Shown here one piece after another: positions 1 to 7,400 of a stretch of 13,898 nucleotides of DNA (its first letter is position 1; every line of letters begins with the position of its first letter). The position numbers were made by a program, and so were the translations under genes. The notes under the pieces are model-generated. The model was not told the DNA's origin and did no database searches. It was given only the letters and a program-made list of their open reading frames with translations. Source of the stretch: an uncultured Comamonadaceae bacterium (GTDB lineage Bacteria; Pseudomonadota; Gammaproteobacteria; Burkholderiales; Burkholderiaceae); assembly GCA_946482115.1 (NCBI GenBank), contig CAMLQP010000050.1, positions 1 through 13,898 of the forward strand. Reading direction: 5' to 3'.

Positions 1-245
1 CGTTCCTTGGCGATGATCTTCTCGACCGTCTGCCAGGTGATGGGCTCGATGTAGGTGACGTCGGCCGTGGCCGGGTCGGTCATGATCGTGGCGGGGTTGC
101 TGTTGATCAGGATGACCTTGTAGCCCTCTTCGCGCAGGGCCTTGCAGGCCTGCACGCCGGAGTAGTCGAATTCACAGGCCTGGCCGATGACGATGGGGCC
201 CGCGCCGATGATGAGGATGCTCTTGATGTCTGTGCGCTTGGGCAT
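1..245 (-). CDS. carB: Carbamoyl-phosphate synthase large chain, N-terminal fragment (cut by window edge)
   Basis: This is the first 81 codons of the large synthetase subunit. CarB uses ammonia delivered from CarA, bicarbonate and two ATP to make carbamoyl phosphate for pyrimidine and arginine synthesis in the cytoplasm. The start is the ATG at 245-243, giving [20 protein letters not shown]. The glycine-rich stretch [19 protein letters not shown], followed by the [20 protein letters not shown] segment and [14 protein letters not shown], is the characteristic N-terminal pre-ATP-grasp (biotin-carboxylase-like) domain of CarB. A full CarB has about 1070-1080 residues, so only about 8% is here; the rest lies beyond base 1. 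The carA stop codon is one base upstream, so the two subunits are almost certainly co-transcribed and translationally coupled. The identification is secure despite truncation. Confidence 0.97.
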   Translation of the reverse strand, partial: MPKRTDIKSILIIGAGPIVIGQACEFDYSGVQACKALREEGYKVILINSNPATIMTDPATADVTYIEPITWQTVEKIIAKE

Positions 246-246
246 G

Positions 247-1410
<1,164 letters not shown>

Positions 1411-1514
1411 GGTGGGCGCACCCGTGTCCCTGGCCACACTGGCCGCTGGCAAGCTATGGATTCAGGGGACTTCGCGAGGGGGTTGCTGCAGGTGCGCGCA
1501 GGTTTTGGGTAAAC
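1411..1514 (-). promoter_or_regulatory. carA 5' leader with small hairpins
   Basis: This is the predicted untranslated leader, about 104 nt from the inferred transcription start at 1514 to the carA ATG. It contains a perfect 5-bp inverted repeat, GGCCA-CAC-TGGCC, at 1432-1444. A second short one, GGTG-GGCG-CACC at 1411-1422, directly abuts the start codon. There is no clear Shine-Dalgarno sequence, so the initiation region may be partly structured. I see no U-tract terminator and no convincing leader peptide, so there is no evidence for classical attenuation. The regulatory role is inference. Confidence 0.4.
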
Positions 1515-1549
1515 CTCGGAATTATAGCCCGGATGGACCCCGCAGCCGC
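1514..1549 (-). promoter_or_regulatory. Sigma-70-type promoter of carAB (perfect -10, weak -35)
   Basis: The minus strand reads TATAAT at 1526-1521, a perfect -10 hexamer in otherwise very GC-rich sequence. With 17-bp spacing the -35 position (1549-1544) reads GCGGCT, a poor match to TTGACA, so an activator or strong discriminator contacts may be needed. Six bases separate the -10 from G1514, the expected +1. The transcript would then begin GUUUACCC. The upstream DUF1566 gene stops at 1552, so the -35 region directly abuts its stop codon. I see no terminator between them, so read-through from the upstream genes is possible. Confidence 0.7.
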
Positions 1550-1551
1550 GC

Positions 1552-2079
1552 TCAGAACGCGGGCCGCACGAGGCGCACCGGCAGGCGGTTGCGCCGGCTC
1601 ACGTCGCCAGCCGCTTCACCGGTGGACAGGTTCACCGCCCAGCCATGCAGGTAGTTCAGCCGGTTGGTTGCGTCGCCGCTGCGGCCCTGCATCACGTTGC
1701 CGTAGTTGTAGGGGTTGGCCTGGGCGGTGTTGACCGTGGCGGAACCGCTCCAGTACCAGCCGCCGGGCGATCCAGGGAACAGGTCGGTGCCCATGTGGCC
1801 CGCCAGGCGCTTGAGCTCGTGGCTGGTGGGCAAGCGCCAGCGAACGCTCTCGGCCTTCCAGCGGTTGACGGCCAGGGCCTGGGCCTCGGCATGGTCGAGC
1901 AGCTGTGGCGTGCCAGCACAGGCGCCGCCATTCCACGACATGCCCTCGATGCAGCGCGGCCAGGCCAGTCTGGCCCTGACATCGATCACGTAGGCACCAT
2001 CGGCCGAAACAGCCCAGTCGGCCGCCCCGCCTGCCGAAGCGGCGAGGCAGCAGGCCAAGGCCAGCAAGCCGCGTTTCAT
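1552..2079 (-). CDS. Exported DUF1566 (Lcl C-terminal-like) domain protein, function unknown
   Basis: This is a 175-residue protein. Residues 1-20 (MKRGLLALACCLAASAGGAA) form a Sec signal peptide with a basic n-region, hydrophobic core and small residues before a cleavage site near A20/D21. The cysteines at 10 and 11 are too early and too poorly placed for a convincing lipobox, so a soluble periplasmic or secreted product is more likely than a lipoprotein. The mature part shows the DUF1566 hallmarks: WRLPTSHEL at 81-89, YWSGS at 109-113, GWAVNLSTGE at 146-155 and LPVRLVRP ending at 173. Cys43 and Cys54 could form a disulfide. The ATG overlaps the stop of the methyltransferase gene upstream (ATGA), which indicates translational coupling. 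The domain occurs in many exported bacterial proteins without a settled biochemical role, so I assign none. Confidence 0.85.
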   Translation of the reverse strand: MKRGLLALACCLAASAGGAADWAVSADGAYVIDVRARLAWPRCIEGMSWNGGACAGTPQLLDHAEAQALAVNRWKAESVRWRLPTSHELKRLAGHMGTDLFPGSPGGWYWSGSATVNTAQANPYNYGNVMQGRSGDATNRLNYLHGWAVNLSTGEAAGDVSRRNRLPVRLVRPAF

Positions 2080-2846
2080 GCCGCCACCGCACTCGCGTGC
2101 AGGCAGATCGCGGCGGCGGCCGCTACGTTGAGCGATTCCTCGCCCCCCGGCTGGGCGATGCGCACCGACAGCGCGGCCCGCGCCAGCAGCGCGGGCGACA
2201 CACCCTGCCCTTCGTGCCCCATCACCCAGGCGCAAGGCCGGGGCAGGCGGGCCTGGTGCAGGTGTTCACCCTGGTGCGAGCTCGTCACCACCAGGGGCAC
2301 TTGCAGGCCATGCAAGGCCTCAGGCTCCAGGGTCTCGATCAGCTGCAGCCCGAAATGGGCGCCCATGCCCGCCCGCAGCACCTTGGGCGACCAGAGCGCG
2401 GCGGTGCCCTTGACCGCCAGCAGCTGCGAGAAACCGAAGGCCGCCGCGCTGCGCAGGATGGAGCCGACGTTGCCCGCATCCTGCACGCGGTCCAGCACCA
2501 CGGTGGGTACGTCGGGGCGCAGCGCGGGCGCCGCGGGCAGCGGCAGCACGAAACCCATGCGCGCGGGCGATTCCAGGCCGCTCACGCTGGCGAACAGCTC
2601 ATCAGGCACCACCACGTTGCGCGGCGCGGCTTCCGTCCATTCGGCAGGTGCCTGGGGCCACAGCGATTCGGCGAACACGGCCACGGCAGGCCGCAGGCCA
2701 CGCGCCAGCGCCGCGCGGCACAGGTGATCGCCTTCCAGCCAGACCTTGCCCAGCTTGCGGTAGCCGGCGTTGTCCTGTGACAGGCGGCGCAGTTCCTTGA
2801 GCAGCGGGTTGTCGCGCGACTGGATGTGCACCACGTCGGTGGTCAT
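2076..2846 (-). CDS. SpoU/TrmH-family RNA 2'-O-methyltransferase
   Basis: This 256-residue enzyme of the SPOUT superfamily should use S-adenosylmethionine to methylate a ribose 2'-OH in rRNA or tRNA. An N-terminal SpoU substrate-binding-like domain spans about residues 30-105 (KLGKVWLEGDHLCRAAL). The trefoil-knot catalytic domain carries motif 1 (RVQDAGNVGSILRSAAAFG, 120-138, with Asn126 and Arg132), motif 2 (VMGHEGQGVS, 208-217) and motif 3 (QPGGEESLNVAAAAAI, 232-247). The ATG at 2846 is set by an excellent GAGGAGGT Shine-Dalgarno at 2860-2853 with six-base spacing. The open frame extends 33 codons further upstream through a palindromic element and should not be counted. The RNA target cannot be told from sequence. 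RlmB and TrmH are the nearest named relatives, and this may be a distinct paralogue, so I give no symbol. The downstream DUF1566 gene is coupled by ATGA. Confidence 0.93.
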   Translation of the reverse strand: MTTDVVHIQSRDNPLLKELRRLSQDNAGYRKLGKVWLEGDHLCRAALARGLRPAVAVFAESLWPQAPAEWTEAAPRNVVVPDELFASVSGLESPARMGFVLPLPAAPALRPDVPTVVLDRVQDAGNVGSILRSAAAFGFSQLLAVKGTAALWSPKVLRAGMGAHFGLQLIETLEPEALHGLQVPLVVTSSHQGEHLHQARLPRPCAWVMGHEGQGVSPALLARAALSVRIAQPGGEESLNVAAAAAICLHASAVAA

Positions 2847-2850
2847 CGGG

Positions 2851-2910
2851 CGACCTCCTCGCTGCGCACTGCGGCGCGAGCCCCCTTCGGAGCGGCCGGG
2901 CGGGGGCTCA
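2851..2910 (-). repeat. GC-rich palindromic intergenic element (REP-like) running into a Shine-Dalgarno
   Basis: Between rnhB and the methyltransferase gene is an inverted repeat with 8-bp perfect arms, GAGCCCCC at 2878-2885 and GGGGGCTC at 2902-2909. The 16-base loop contains CGGCCG. The outer arm overlaps the rnhB stop codon (2910-2908). Towards the methyltransferase comes a short GC-rich stretch containing the palindrome TGCGCA, then GAGGAGGT, the ribosome-binding site. Similar GC-rich palindromes are common between genes in Comamonadaceae as I recall, but I could not search for copies. There is no T-run after the stem, so it is not a typical intrinsic terminator. It could still attenuate transcription or protect the 3' end of the envelope operon mRNA. 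Confidence 0.6.
2853..2860 (-). promoter_or_regulatory. Strong Shine-Dalgarno of the RNA methyltransferase gene
   Basis: The minus strand reads GAGGAGGT, ending six bases before the ATG at 2846. It is the clearest ribosome-binding site in the window and fixes the start. It lies at the end of the palindromic element, so the element appears to provide the translation signal. Confidence 0.85.
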
Positions 2911-3534
2911 TGCTGGCGCCTTGAAGCACGCCGCCACCGGCGCAAACGAGCGCCGGTGGTGCGGGCATGGGCCGTGTGTGGTCAGGGCCGCCAGGTGTTC
3001 GGCCGTGCCGTAGCCCTTGTGGCCGTCGAAACCGTAGGCCGGGTAGTCACGGTGCACGCCTTCGCACCAGCGGTCGCGGTGCACCTTGGCCAGGATGGAG
3101 GCGGCCGAGATCGCCGCCACCTTGGCGTCGCCCTTGACGATGGCCTCGGCCAGCATGGGCAGCGGCGGCAGGCGGTTGCCGTCCACCAGCACCTTGGCCG
3201 GCTTCAGACGCAAGCCCTCGACCGCGCGCCGCATGGCCAGCATCGTGGCCTGCAGGATGTTGAGGCGGTCGATTTCCTCGACCGAAGCCTCGGCCACCGA
3301 GCAGCACAGCGCCTTGGCGCGGATTTCGTCGTAGAGGCGCTCGCGGCGGGCAGCGCTGAGTTTCTTGGAGTCGGCCAGGCCCGCGATGGGGTTGAGATCG
3401 TCGAGGATCACGGCTGCGGCCACCACCGGGCCGGCCAGCGGGCCACGGCCGGCCTCGTCCACGCCGGCCACCAGGCCGGGGGTGTCCCAGGCCAGCGAGG
3501 CCTGTTCAGCTTTCAAGAACGGTCTGGATCGCAT
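2908..3534 (-). CDS. rnhB: Ribonuclease HII
   Basis: RNase HII (208 aa; E. coli has 198) cuts the RNA strand of RNA/DNA hybrids and starts removal of ribonucleotides misincorporated in DNA. The four acidic metal-binding residues are present: Asp26 and Glu27 in [12 protein letters not shown], Asp118 in VLVDGNR and Asp136 in VKGDAKV. These match E. coli D16/E17/D108/D126 with a constant offset of ten. The motifs [17 protein letters not shown] and HHRRSFAPV are also family hallmarks. I chose the ATG at 3534, which overlaps the end of lpxB by 29 bases. A TTG at 3516 would shorten the protein by six residues, and neither has a good Shine-Dalgarno. Its place directly after lpxB is the same as in many proteobacteria and marks the end of the envelope operon. 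Confidence 0.96.
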   Translation of the reverse strand: MRSRPFLKAEQASLAWDTPGLVAGVDEAGRGPLAGPVVAAAVILDDLNPIAGLADSKKLSAARRERLYDEIRAKALCCSVAEASVEEIDRLNILQATMLAMRRAVEGLRLKPAKVLVDGNRLPPLPMLAEAIVKGDAKVAAISAASILAKVHRDRWCEGVHRDYPAYGFDGHKGYGTAEHLAALTTHGPCPHHRRSFAPVAACFKAPA

Positions 3535-4648
3535 CGGTGGCAAGTCGCGCGGTGTCGCGCCGCAGCTCGTGGTGCAGCGCATCGAATCGGGTCTGTACGG
3601 CCGTGATTCTCTCAGGAGAAGCCAGCCATGCGTCCACCGCGCTGGCCAGCGCTTCGGGCGTGGCAGCCTCCTGCAGCAGCTCGGGCACGATGAAGTCACC
3701 GCACAGGATGTTGGGCAGCCCCACCCAGGGCTGCAGGCGCTTGCGCTGGGTGATGCGCCACGACAGCCAGGGCATGTGGTACGCGATCACCATGGGGCGC
3801 TTGAACAGCGCCGCCTCCAGCGTGGCCGTGCCGCTGGCGATCAGCGTGGCATCGCAGGCCGCCAGCACCGCGTGCGACTGGCCGTCAACCACCGCCACGC
3901 GCCCGGCCATGCCGGCGCGGCGCACGGCGGCATCGATGGCCTGGCACAGCGCAGGCACGGCGGGCAGCACCAGCTGCAGACCGGGGCGGCGATCCTGCAG
4001 CAGACGGCCCGCGCGCAGGAAGCGCTCGGCCAGGTGAGCGATCTCGGCACGGCGGCTGCCCGGCAGCAGGGCCACCACCGTGGCGTCCGCCGCCAGCCCC
4101 AGGCGCGCGCGCGCGGCGGCGCGGTCTGGCGTCTGTGGGATCACACTGGCAAGCGGATGGCCGACGTAGGTGGAGGCGATGCCGTGGCGTGCGAGCAGAT
4201 CGGTCTCGAACGGAAAGATGCACAGCACGTGGTCGCAGCTGCGACGGATCTTTTCGATGCGCTCAGGCCGCCAGGCCCATACCGCCGGGCAGACGAAATG
4301 CACCGTCTTCACGCCTTCGGCCTTCAGCTTTGCCTCCAGGTCCAGGTTGAAGTCGGGCGCATCCACGCCAACGAACAGATCGGGACGCTCGCGCAGCAGG
4401 CGCTGACGCAGCCGTTCGCGTATGCCCACGATCTCGCGGTAATGGCGCAGCACCTCGACATAACCGCGCACCGCCAGCTTCTCGCTGGGCCACCAGGCGT
4501 CAAACCCCTGCGCGGCCATCGCAGGGCCGCCGATGCCGGCACTGGAGGCATCGGGCCAGCGGCCTTTCACGCCCTGAAGCAACAGACCAGCCAGCAGGTC
4601 ACCGGACGTCTCGCCGGCGACCATGGCAAGACGCGGTGCCTGGGTCAT
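3506..4648 (-). CDS. lpxB: Lipid-A-disaccharide synthase
   Basis: LpxB (380 aa; E. coli has 382) is a family GT19 glycosyltransferase on the inner face of the cytoplasmic membrane. It condenses UDP-2,3-diacylglucosamine with 2,3-diacylglucosamine 1-phosphate (lipid X) to make the tetraacyl disaccharide of lipid A. Visible motifs are GETSGD at 12-17, VDAPDFN at 95-101 with Asp96 at the essential E. coli D98 position, [15 protein letters not shown] at 120-134, LPGSRRAEI at 195-203 with a conserved Arg199, [10 protein letters not shown] at 272-281 and WVGLPN at 308-313. The ATG at 4648 lies four bases after the lpxA stop. The 3' end overlaps the rnhB start. Length, motifs and position after lpxA all agree. 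Confidence 0.98.
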   Translation of the reverse strand: MTQAPRLAMVAGETSGDLLAGLLLQGVKGRWPDASSAGIGGPAMAAQGFDAWWPSEKLAVRGYVEVLRHYREIVGIRERLRQRLLRERPDLFVGVDAPDFNLDLEAKLKAEGVKTVHFVCPAVWAWRPERIEKIRRSCDHVLCIFPFETDLLARHGIASTYVGHPLASVIPQTPDRAAARARLGLAADATVVALLPGSRRAEIAHLAERFLRAGRLLQDRRPGLQLVLPAVPALCQAIDAAVRRAGMAGRVAVVDGQSHAVLAACDATLIASGTATLEAALFKRPMVIAYHMPWLSWRITQRKRLQPWVGLPNILCGDFIVPELLQEAATPEALASAVDAWLASPERITAVQTRFDALHHELRRDTARLATDAIQTVLES

Positions 4649-4652
4649 GGGA

Positions 4653-5447
4653 TCAGCGGACGATGCCGCGATGCGGCGTCAACTTGTCGAGGAAATCCGT
4701 CATCAGCGCCACATCGGAGGCCGCTTCGGGATGGCTCTGCGTGAGCGCGGCGATGCGGCCACGGGCCTCCTCCAGCGTCAGGCCTTCGCGGTACAGGGCC
4801 TTGTGCATGGCCTTGACGGCCGACACGCGCTCGGCCGAGAAACCGCGCCGGCGCAGGCCCTCGAAATTCATGGAACGCGCCGCGGCCGGGTGGCCTTCGC
4901 TCATCACGAACGGCGGCTGGTCGGCCAGCAGCACGGTGCCCATGCCGGTCATGCCGTGCGCGCCGATGCGCACGAACTGGTGCACGCAAGTGTAGGCGCC
5001 CAGGATCACCCAGTCGTCCACCACCACATGGCCGGCGATCTGCGCGTTGTTGGCGAAGATGGTGTGGTTGCCCACCAGGCAGTCGTGCGCCAGGTGGGTA
5101 TAGGCCATCATCCAGTTGTCGTTGCCGAGCCGGGTGATGCCGCCACCCTGCACCGTCCCGATGTGGTAGGTGCTGAATTCGCGGATGGTGTTGCGGTCGC
5201 CGATCACCAGCTCGCAGGGCTCGCCGCTGTACTTCTTGTCCTGGTTGATAGCGCCCAGCGAGGTGAACTGGAAGATGCGGTTGTCGCGGCCGATGGTGGT
5301 GTGGCCCTCGATCACCGCGTGCGGGCCCACGGTGGTGCCGGCGCCTATCTTCACATGCGGGCCGATCACCGAGTACGGCCCCACGCGCACCGAACTGTCC
5401 AGCTCGGCAGCCGGGTCGATGATGGCGGTGGGGTGGATCAGCGACAT
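4653..5447 (-). CDS. lpxA: UDP-N-acetylglucosamine O-acyltransferase (lipid A, first step)
   Basis: LpxA (264 aa; E. coli has 262) transfers a 3-hydroxyacyl chain from ACP to the 3-OH of UDP-GlcNAc, the first step of lipid A synthesis. It forms a trimer of left-handed beta-helices, and the hexapeptide repeats run from about residue 4 to 180. The catalytic base is His121 in HLAHDC (E. coli H125), and NQDKKYSGE at 68-76 matches the family substrate-binding loop. A C-terminal helical domain follows from about 195 ([11 protein letters not shown]). Met169 falls at the acyl-chain ruler position, where E. coli has Gly173 and P. aeruginosa has Met169, so a C10 hydroxyacyl preference is predicted. The ATG at 5447 lies seven bases after the fabZ stop. 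The lpxD-fabZ-lpxA-lpxB order is the standard proteobacterial one. Confidence 0.98.
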   Translation of the reverse strand: MSLIHPTAIIDPAAELDSSVRVGPYSVIGPHVKIGAGTTVGPHAVIEGHTTIGRDNRIFQFTSLGAINQDKKYSGEPCELVIGDRNTIREFSTYHIGTVQGGGITRLGNDNWMMAYTHLAHDCLVGNHTIFANNAQIAGHVVVDDWVILGAYTCVHQFVRIGAHGMTGMGTVLLADQPPFVMSEGHPAAARSMNFEGLRRRGFSAERVSAVKAMHKALYREGLTLEEARGRIAALTQSHPEAASDVALMTDFLDKLTPHRGIVR

Positions 5448-5454
5448 GGCGTGC

Positions 5455-5895
5455 TCAGGCGATGGTGCGCATGGTGCACATGAGTTCGGCCTCGCAGGCC
5501 ACGTCCTCGCCCACGCGCGTCACGCCCTTGAACTTGAAGATGCCGGCCTTCATGCGCTCCAGCGTCACGTCCATCACCAGCTGGTCGCCCGGCTCCACCG
5601 GACGCTTGAAGCGCGCACCGTCGATGCCCGCGAAGTAGTACACGGTCTTGTCGTCAGGCGTCACGCCCAAAGTGTCGAAGGCCAGCAGCGCGGCGGCCTG
5701 GGCCATGGCTTCGAGCATCAGCACGCCGGGCATCACCGGACGGTGCGGGAAGTGGCCGGTGAAGAACGGCTCGTTGATGGTGACGTTCTTGATGGCGCGG
5801 ATGGACTTGCCTTTTTCGATGTCCAGCACACGATCCACCAGCAGGATGGGGTAGCGGTGCGGCAATTGCTTGAGTATCTGGTGGATGTCCATCAT
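5455..5895 (-). CDS. fabZ: (3R)-hydroxyacyl-ACP dehydratase FabZ
   Basis: FabZ (146 aa) is a single hot-dog-fold cytoplasmic enzyme that dehydrates 3-hydroxyacyl-ACP to trans-2-enoyl-ACP in type II fatty-acid synthesis. The helix motif [20 protein letters not shown] contains the catalytic His48, and Glu62 follows it, matching His49/Glu63 of Pseudomonas FabZ. The N-terminal [13 protein letters not shown] segment is also characteristic. The start is the ATG at 5895, which overlaps the lpxD stop as ATGA; a second ATG follows directly and could serve equally. Its position between lpxD and lpxA places the dehydratase beside the two acyltransferases that compete with it for 3-hydroxyacyl-ACP, the balance between phospholipid and lipid A. 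Confidence 0.98.
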   Translation of the reverse strand: MMDIHQILKQLPHRYPILLVDRVLDIEKGKSIRAIKNVTINEPFFTGHFPHRPVMPGVLMLEAMAQAAALLAFDTLGVTPDDKTVYYFAGIDGARFKRPVEPGDQLVMDVTLERMKAGIFKFKGVTRVGEDVACEAELMCTMRTIA

Positions 5896-6866
5896 GGCTT
5901 GCTGTTCTGTTCCAGTGTCTTGAGTCGTTCGCGCAGGCGGTGCAGCTGCTTGAGCGTCGCGGCGTTCTTTTCCCAGGACGCATTGTCGTCGAGCGGGAAC
6001 ACGCCGCTGTAATGCCCGGGCTGGTGGATGGAGCGGGTGACGACCGAGGCGGCAGAGATGTGCACATCGTCGGCCAGCGCCAGGTGCCCCAGCACTACCG
6101 CGCCGCCGCCCACGGTGCAGCGCCGGCCGATGCGGGCGCTGCCGGCCACGCCGGCGCAGCCGGCCATGGCCGTGTGCGCGCCCACGTGCACGTTGTGACC
6201 GATCTGCACCAGGTTGTCGAGCTTGACGCCGTCCTCGATCACCGTGTCATCCAGTGCGCCGCGGTCCACGCAGCTGTTGGCGCCGATCTCGACGTCGTTG
6301 CCGATGCGGACCGCGCCCAGCTGCTCGATCTTGACCCAGGTGCCGTTGTCGGAGGCAAAGCCGAAACCGTCGGCCCCGATCACCACGCCGGGGTGCAGGA
6401 TGCAGCGCTCGCCGACGGTGCAGTCGCGCCCCACGGTGACATGCGCCCCCAGCCGCGTGCCGGCCCCGATGCGGGCGCCGGCCTCAACGACGGCGAACGG
6501 CCCGATGCTGACACCCTCGGCCACCTGGGCCGACGGATCGATCCAGGCGCTGGGATGGACGGCCGGGGCGGCAGGCTGCGGCTCACGGGCACGCCACCAC
6601 TGGGTCAGGCGAGCGAAGTAGAGGTAGGGGTTGTCGGTGACGATGCTGGCTCCGCGCCGCGCGGCCTGCTCGGCCAGCGCCGGGGAAACGATCAGGGCTC
6701 CGGCGGCGCTGTTCGCCATCAGGCTGGCGTAACGCGGATGGGCAACGAAGGCGAGCTCGGTGGGCCCCGCCGTTTCCAGCGGAGCCAGGCGCGTGATGGT
6801 CAGATTCTCGCCACCAGCAAGTTCACCCCCCAGCGCTGCGACGATGGCGTCCAGACGTGTGGCCAC
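5892..6866 (-). CDS. lpxD: UDP-3-O-(3-hydroxyacyl)glucosamine N-acyltransferase
   Basis: LpxD (324 aa) adds the second 3-hydroxyacyl chain, to the 2-amino group of UDP-3-O-acyl-glucosamine, after LpxC deacetylation. The N-terminal uridine-binding domain covers about residues 1-100. The left-handed beta-helix of hexapeptide repeats runs from about 101 to 275. GADGFGFA at 164-171 and the catalytic His224 in QIGHNV (E. coli H239) are present. A C-terminal helix follows from about 296. Translation begins at a GTG at 6866. It is the first possible start in this frame, because the TAA of skp lies in the same frame six codons upstream. No Shine-Dalgarno is evident, so initiation probably depends on ribosomes finishing skp. 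The 3' end overlaps fabZ (ATGA). Confidence 0.97.
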   Translation of the reverse strand: MATRLDAIVAALGGELAGGENLTITRLAPLETAGPTELAFVAHPRYASLMANSAAGALIVSPALAEQAARRGASIVTDNPYLYFARLTQWWRAREPQPAAPAVHPSAWIDPSAQVAEGVSIGPFAVVEAGARIGAGTRLGAHVTVGRDCTVGERCILHPGVVIGADGFGFASDNGTWVKIEQLGAVRIGNDVEIGANSCVDRGALDDTVIEDGVKLDNLVQIGHNVHVGAHTAMAGCAGVAGSARIGRRCTVGGGAVVLGHLALADDVHISAASVVTRSIHQPGHYSGVFPLDDNASWEKNAATLKQLHRLRERLKTLEQNSKP

Positions 6867-6881
6867 GGGGCGGTGCCGGGT

Positions 6882-7400
6882 TTACCGGCTGCTGTTCAGC
6901 GCGTTGATCACCTTGTCGGTGATGTCGTGCTTGGGGTTGATGTAGACCCACTCCTGGATCACGAGATCGTATTTCTCGGTTTCGGCGACCTGCTTGATCA
7001 CGCGGTTGGCGCGCTCGATCACGCCCTGGAGCTCTTCGTTGCGGCGCACGCCAAGGTCTTCCTGGAATTCGCGACGCTTGCGCTGGAACTCGCGATCCTG
7101 CTCGACCAGCTGCCGCTGGCGGGCCGTGCGCTGGCTTTCGGACAGCGTCGGGGCGTCACGCTCGAAACGCTCGGACGCAGCCTTGAGCTGATTCCCCATC
7201 GTTTCGACTTCCTTCTCGCGCCGGGAGAACTCCTGCTCGAGCTTGGCGGTGGCCGCCTTGGCGGCGTTGGCATCGCGCAGGATGCGCTCGAGGCTGACAG
7301 CCCCGACCCGAAACTCCTGGGCAGCGGCGACCGTGACGGCCAGCGCGGCGCTGGAGAGAACTACAACGCGGCCAATCAGGCGAAAAAACGACATATTCAT
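6882..7400 (-). CDS. skp: Periplasmic chaperone Skp (OmpH family)
   Basis: Skp (172 aa) is a trimeric, jellyfish-shaped periplasmic chaperone that holds unfolded outer-membrane proteins on the way to the BAM complex. Residues 1-27 form a signal peptide ending AVTVAAA before QEFRVG. The mature protein starts with a short beta segment (RVGAVSLERIL), followed by a long charged coiled-coil stretch at about 44-125, rich in Glu, Arg, Lys and Gln. It returns to beta structure near YDLVIQEWVYINP, the typical OmpH-domain layout. I chose the ATG at 7400, whose A is the last base of the bamA TGA (TGATG). An ATG at 7394 would remove two residues, and a TTG at 7403 would add one. It sits between bamA and lpxD as in E. 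coli. Confidence 0.95.
   Translation of the reverse strand: MNMSFFRLIGRVVVLSSAALAVTVAAAQEFRVGAVSLERILRDANAAKAATAKLEQEFSRREKEVETMGNQLKAASERFERDAPTLSESQRTARQRQLVEQDREFQRKRREFQEDLGVRRNEELQGVIERANRVIKQVAETEKYDLVIQEWVYINPKHDITDKVINALNSSR

Noticed and set aside
1411..1452. Alternative carA start at the TTG at 1452 (14 extra residues)
   Set aside because: The extra residues do not resemble CarA N-termini, there is no Shine-Dalgarno, and the ATG at 1410 gives the expected family length.
2878..2909. Inverted repeat after rnhB as an intrinsic terminator
   Set aside because: The stem is strong, but its loop is 16 bases and no T-tract follows on the minus strand, so a typical Rho-independent terminator is not supported. 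It is listed as a palindromic repeat instead.
3535..3699. 55-codon N-terminal extension of rnhB in frame
   Set aside because: It is wholly within lpxB. RNase HII motifs start at the normal distance from the ATG at 3534, and the extension shows no family similarity.
6800..6824. Sigma-E-like pair on the minus strand: GAACTT at 6824-6819 and TCTGA at 6804-6800, just inside lpxD
   Set aside because: The spacer is 14 bases against about 16 in known sigma-E promoters such as rpoH P3. The site lies within coding sequence, and both words are explained by ordinary lpxD codons. Start-site mapping would be needed to revive it.
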